Assembly: GCA_021780315.1 (NCBI GenBank)
Contig: JAJXYY010000027.1
Coordinates: 75,179-107,454, forward strand
DNA: 32,276 nt
DNA from: Acidobacteriota bacterium
GTDB lineage: Bacteria; Acidobacteriota; Terriglobia; Terriglobales; Acidobacteriaceae
Direction: 5' to 3'
A program made the translations under genes and the position numbers. Of this stretch, positions 32,154 to 32,276 are shown piece after piece (positions within the stretch are counted from its first letter, which is position 1; the number at the start of each line of letters is the position of its first letter). Under the pieces are notes generated by a model. It made no database searches, was not told the DNA's origin, and saw only the letters and a program-made list of their open reading frames with translations.

Positions 32154-32276
32154 ATGGGCAAGGAAAAGTTTGACCGGTCAAAGCCGCACGTAAACATTGG
32201 CACGGTGGGTCACATTGACCACGGCAAGACGACGCTGACGGCGGCGATCACGAAGGTGTTGTCGAAGCACAACCCG
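32154..32276 (+). CDS. tuf: Translation elongation factor Tu, N-terminal part (3' end outside window)
   Basis: EF-Tu carries aminoacyl-tRNA to the ribosome with GTP. The first 41 residues are present: [20 protein letters not shown], then [16 protein letters not shown]. The P-loop is GHIDHGKT (residues 19-26). A GAGGAG purine run lies about 10 nt upstream of ATG 32154. The gene follows four tRNA genes, as tufB does in E. coli. The frame is open to the window end. Identification is certain although partial. Confidence 0.98.
   Translation, partial: MGKEKFDRSKPHVNIGTVGHIDHGKTTLTAAITKVLSKHNP

Overview
The window is a gene-dense, high-GC piece of a bacterial chromosome. Several features point to Acidobacteriota, most likely Terriglobia (Edaphobacter/Granulicella/Terriglobus type). 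There is a very large Oar-like TonB-dependent receptor with an N-terminal carboxypeptidase-regulatory domain, a DUF5666-like exported protein, and trehalose synthesis by the TreY/TreZ route. The taxon is inferred from gene content and style, not from a marker gene. No insertion sequence, phage gene or CRISPR array was seen.

Layout. 1-2612 (+): the 3' part of treY overlapping treZ, which together make trehalose from maltodextrins. 2613-7210 (+): a gene-free 0.3 kb stretch, an exported DUF5666-like protein, and the Oar-like receptor, closed by a strong terminator. 16520 down to 7299 (-): a purine-ureide catabolic operon in the order allB, OHCU decarboxylase, HIU hydrolase, urate oxidase, allantoate amidohydrolase, ureidoglycine aminohydrolase, ureidoglycolate amidohydrolase and a succinate-semialdehyde-type dehydrogenase, followed by homogentisate dioxygenase. 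Guanine deaminase is divergent from this operon and leads into homoserine dehydrogenase. Together the enzymes cover urate to glyoxylate by the plant-type route, releasing all nitrogen as ammonia without urease.

21509 down to 18508 (-): a cysM - JAMM protease - sulfur-carrier protein - moeZ cluster, i.e. protein-thiocarboxylate-dependent cysteine synthesis. The carrier protein ends Gly-Gly-Cys-Cys-Cys-Leu, so its Gly-Gly must be uncovered before use, and the adjacent JAMM protease is the obvious candidate. 21596-27511: a small unknown gene, rsmI, an intramembrane site-2-protease homologue whose HExxH motif reads RExxR (a predicted pseudoprotease with CBS domains), rsmD, an unknown protein translationally coupled to a Cys/Met-metabolism PLP enzyme, and thiL. 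27706-30490: an M23 envelope peptidase, a PepSY-like exported protein and a membrane-anchored unknown protein.

30736-32276 (+): tRNA-Thr(TGT), tRNA-Tyr(GTA), a small membrane ORF, tRNA-Thr(GGT), tRNA-Gly(TCC), a 105-residue unknown protein, and the start of tuf (EF-Tu). These are the same four tRNAs that precede tufB in Escherichia coli, but with the last two swapped and protein genes between them.

The best candidates for something undescribed are the RExxR pseudo-site-2-protease, the Cys-Cys-Cys-Leu-capped sulfur carrier with its JAMM protease, and the compact plant-type ureide operon ending in an aldehyde dehydrogenase.
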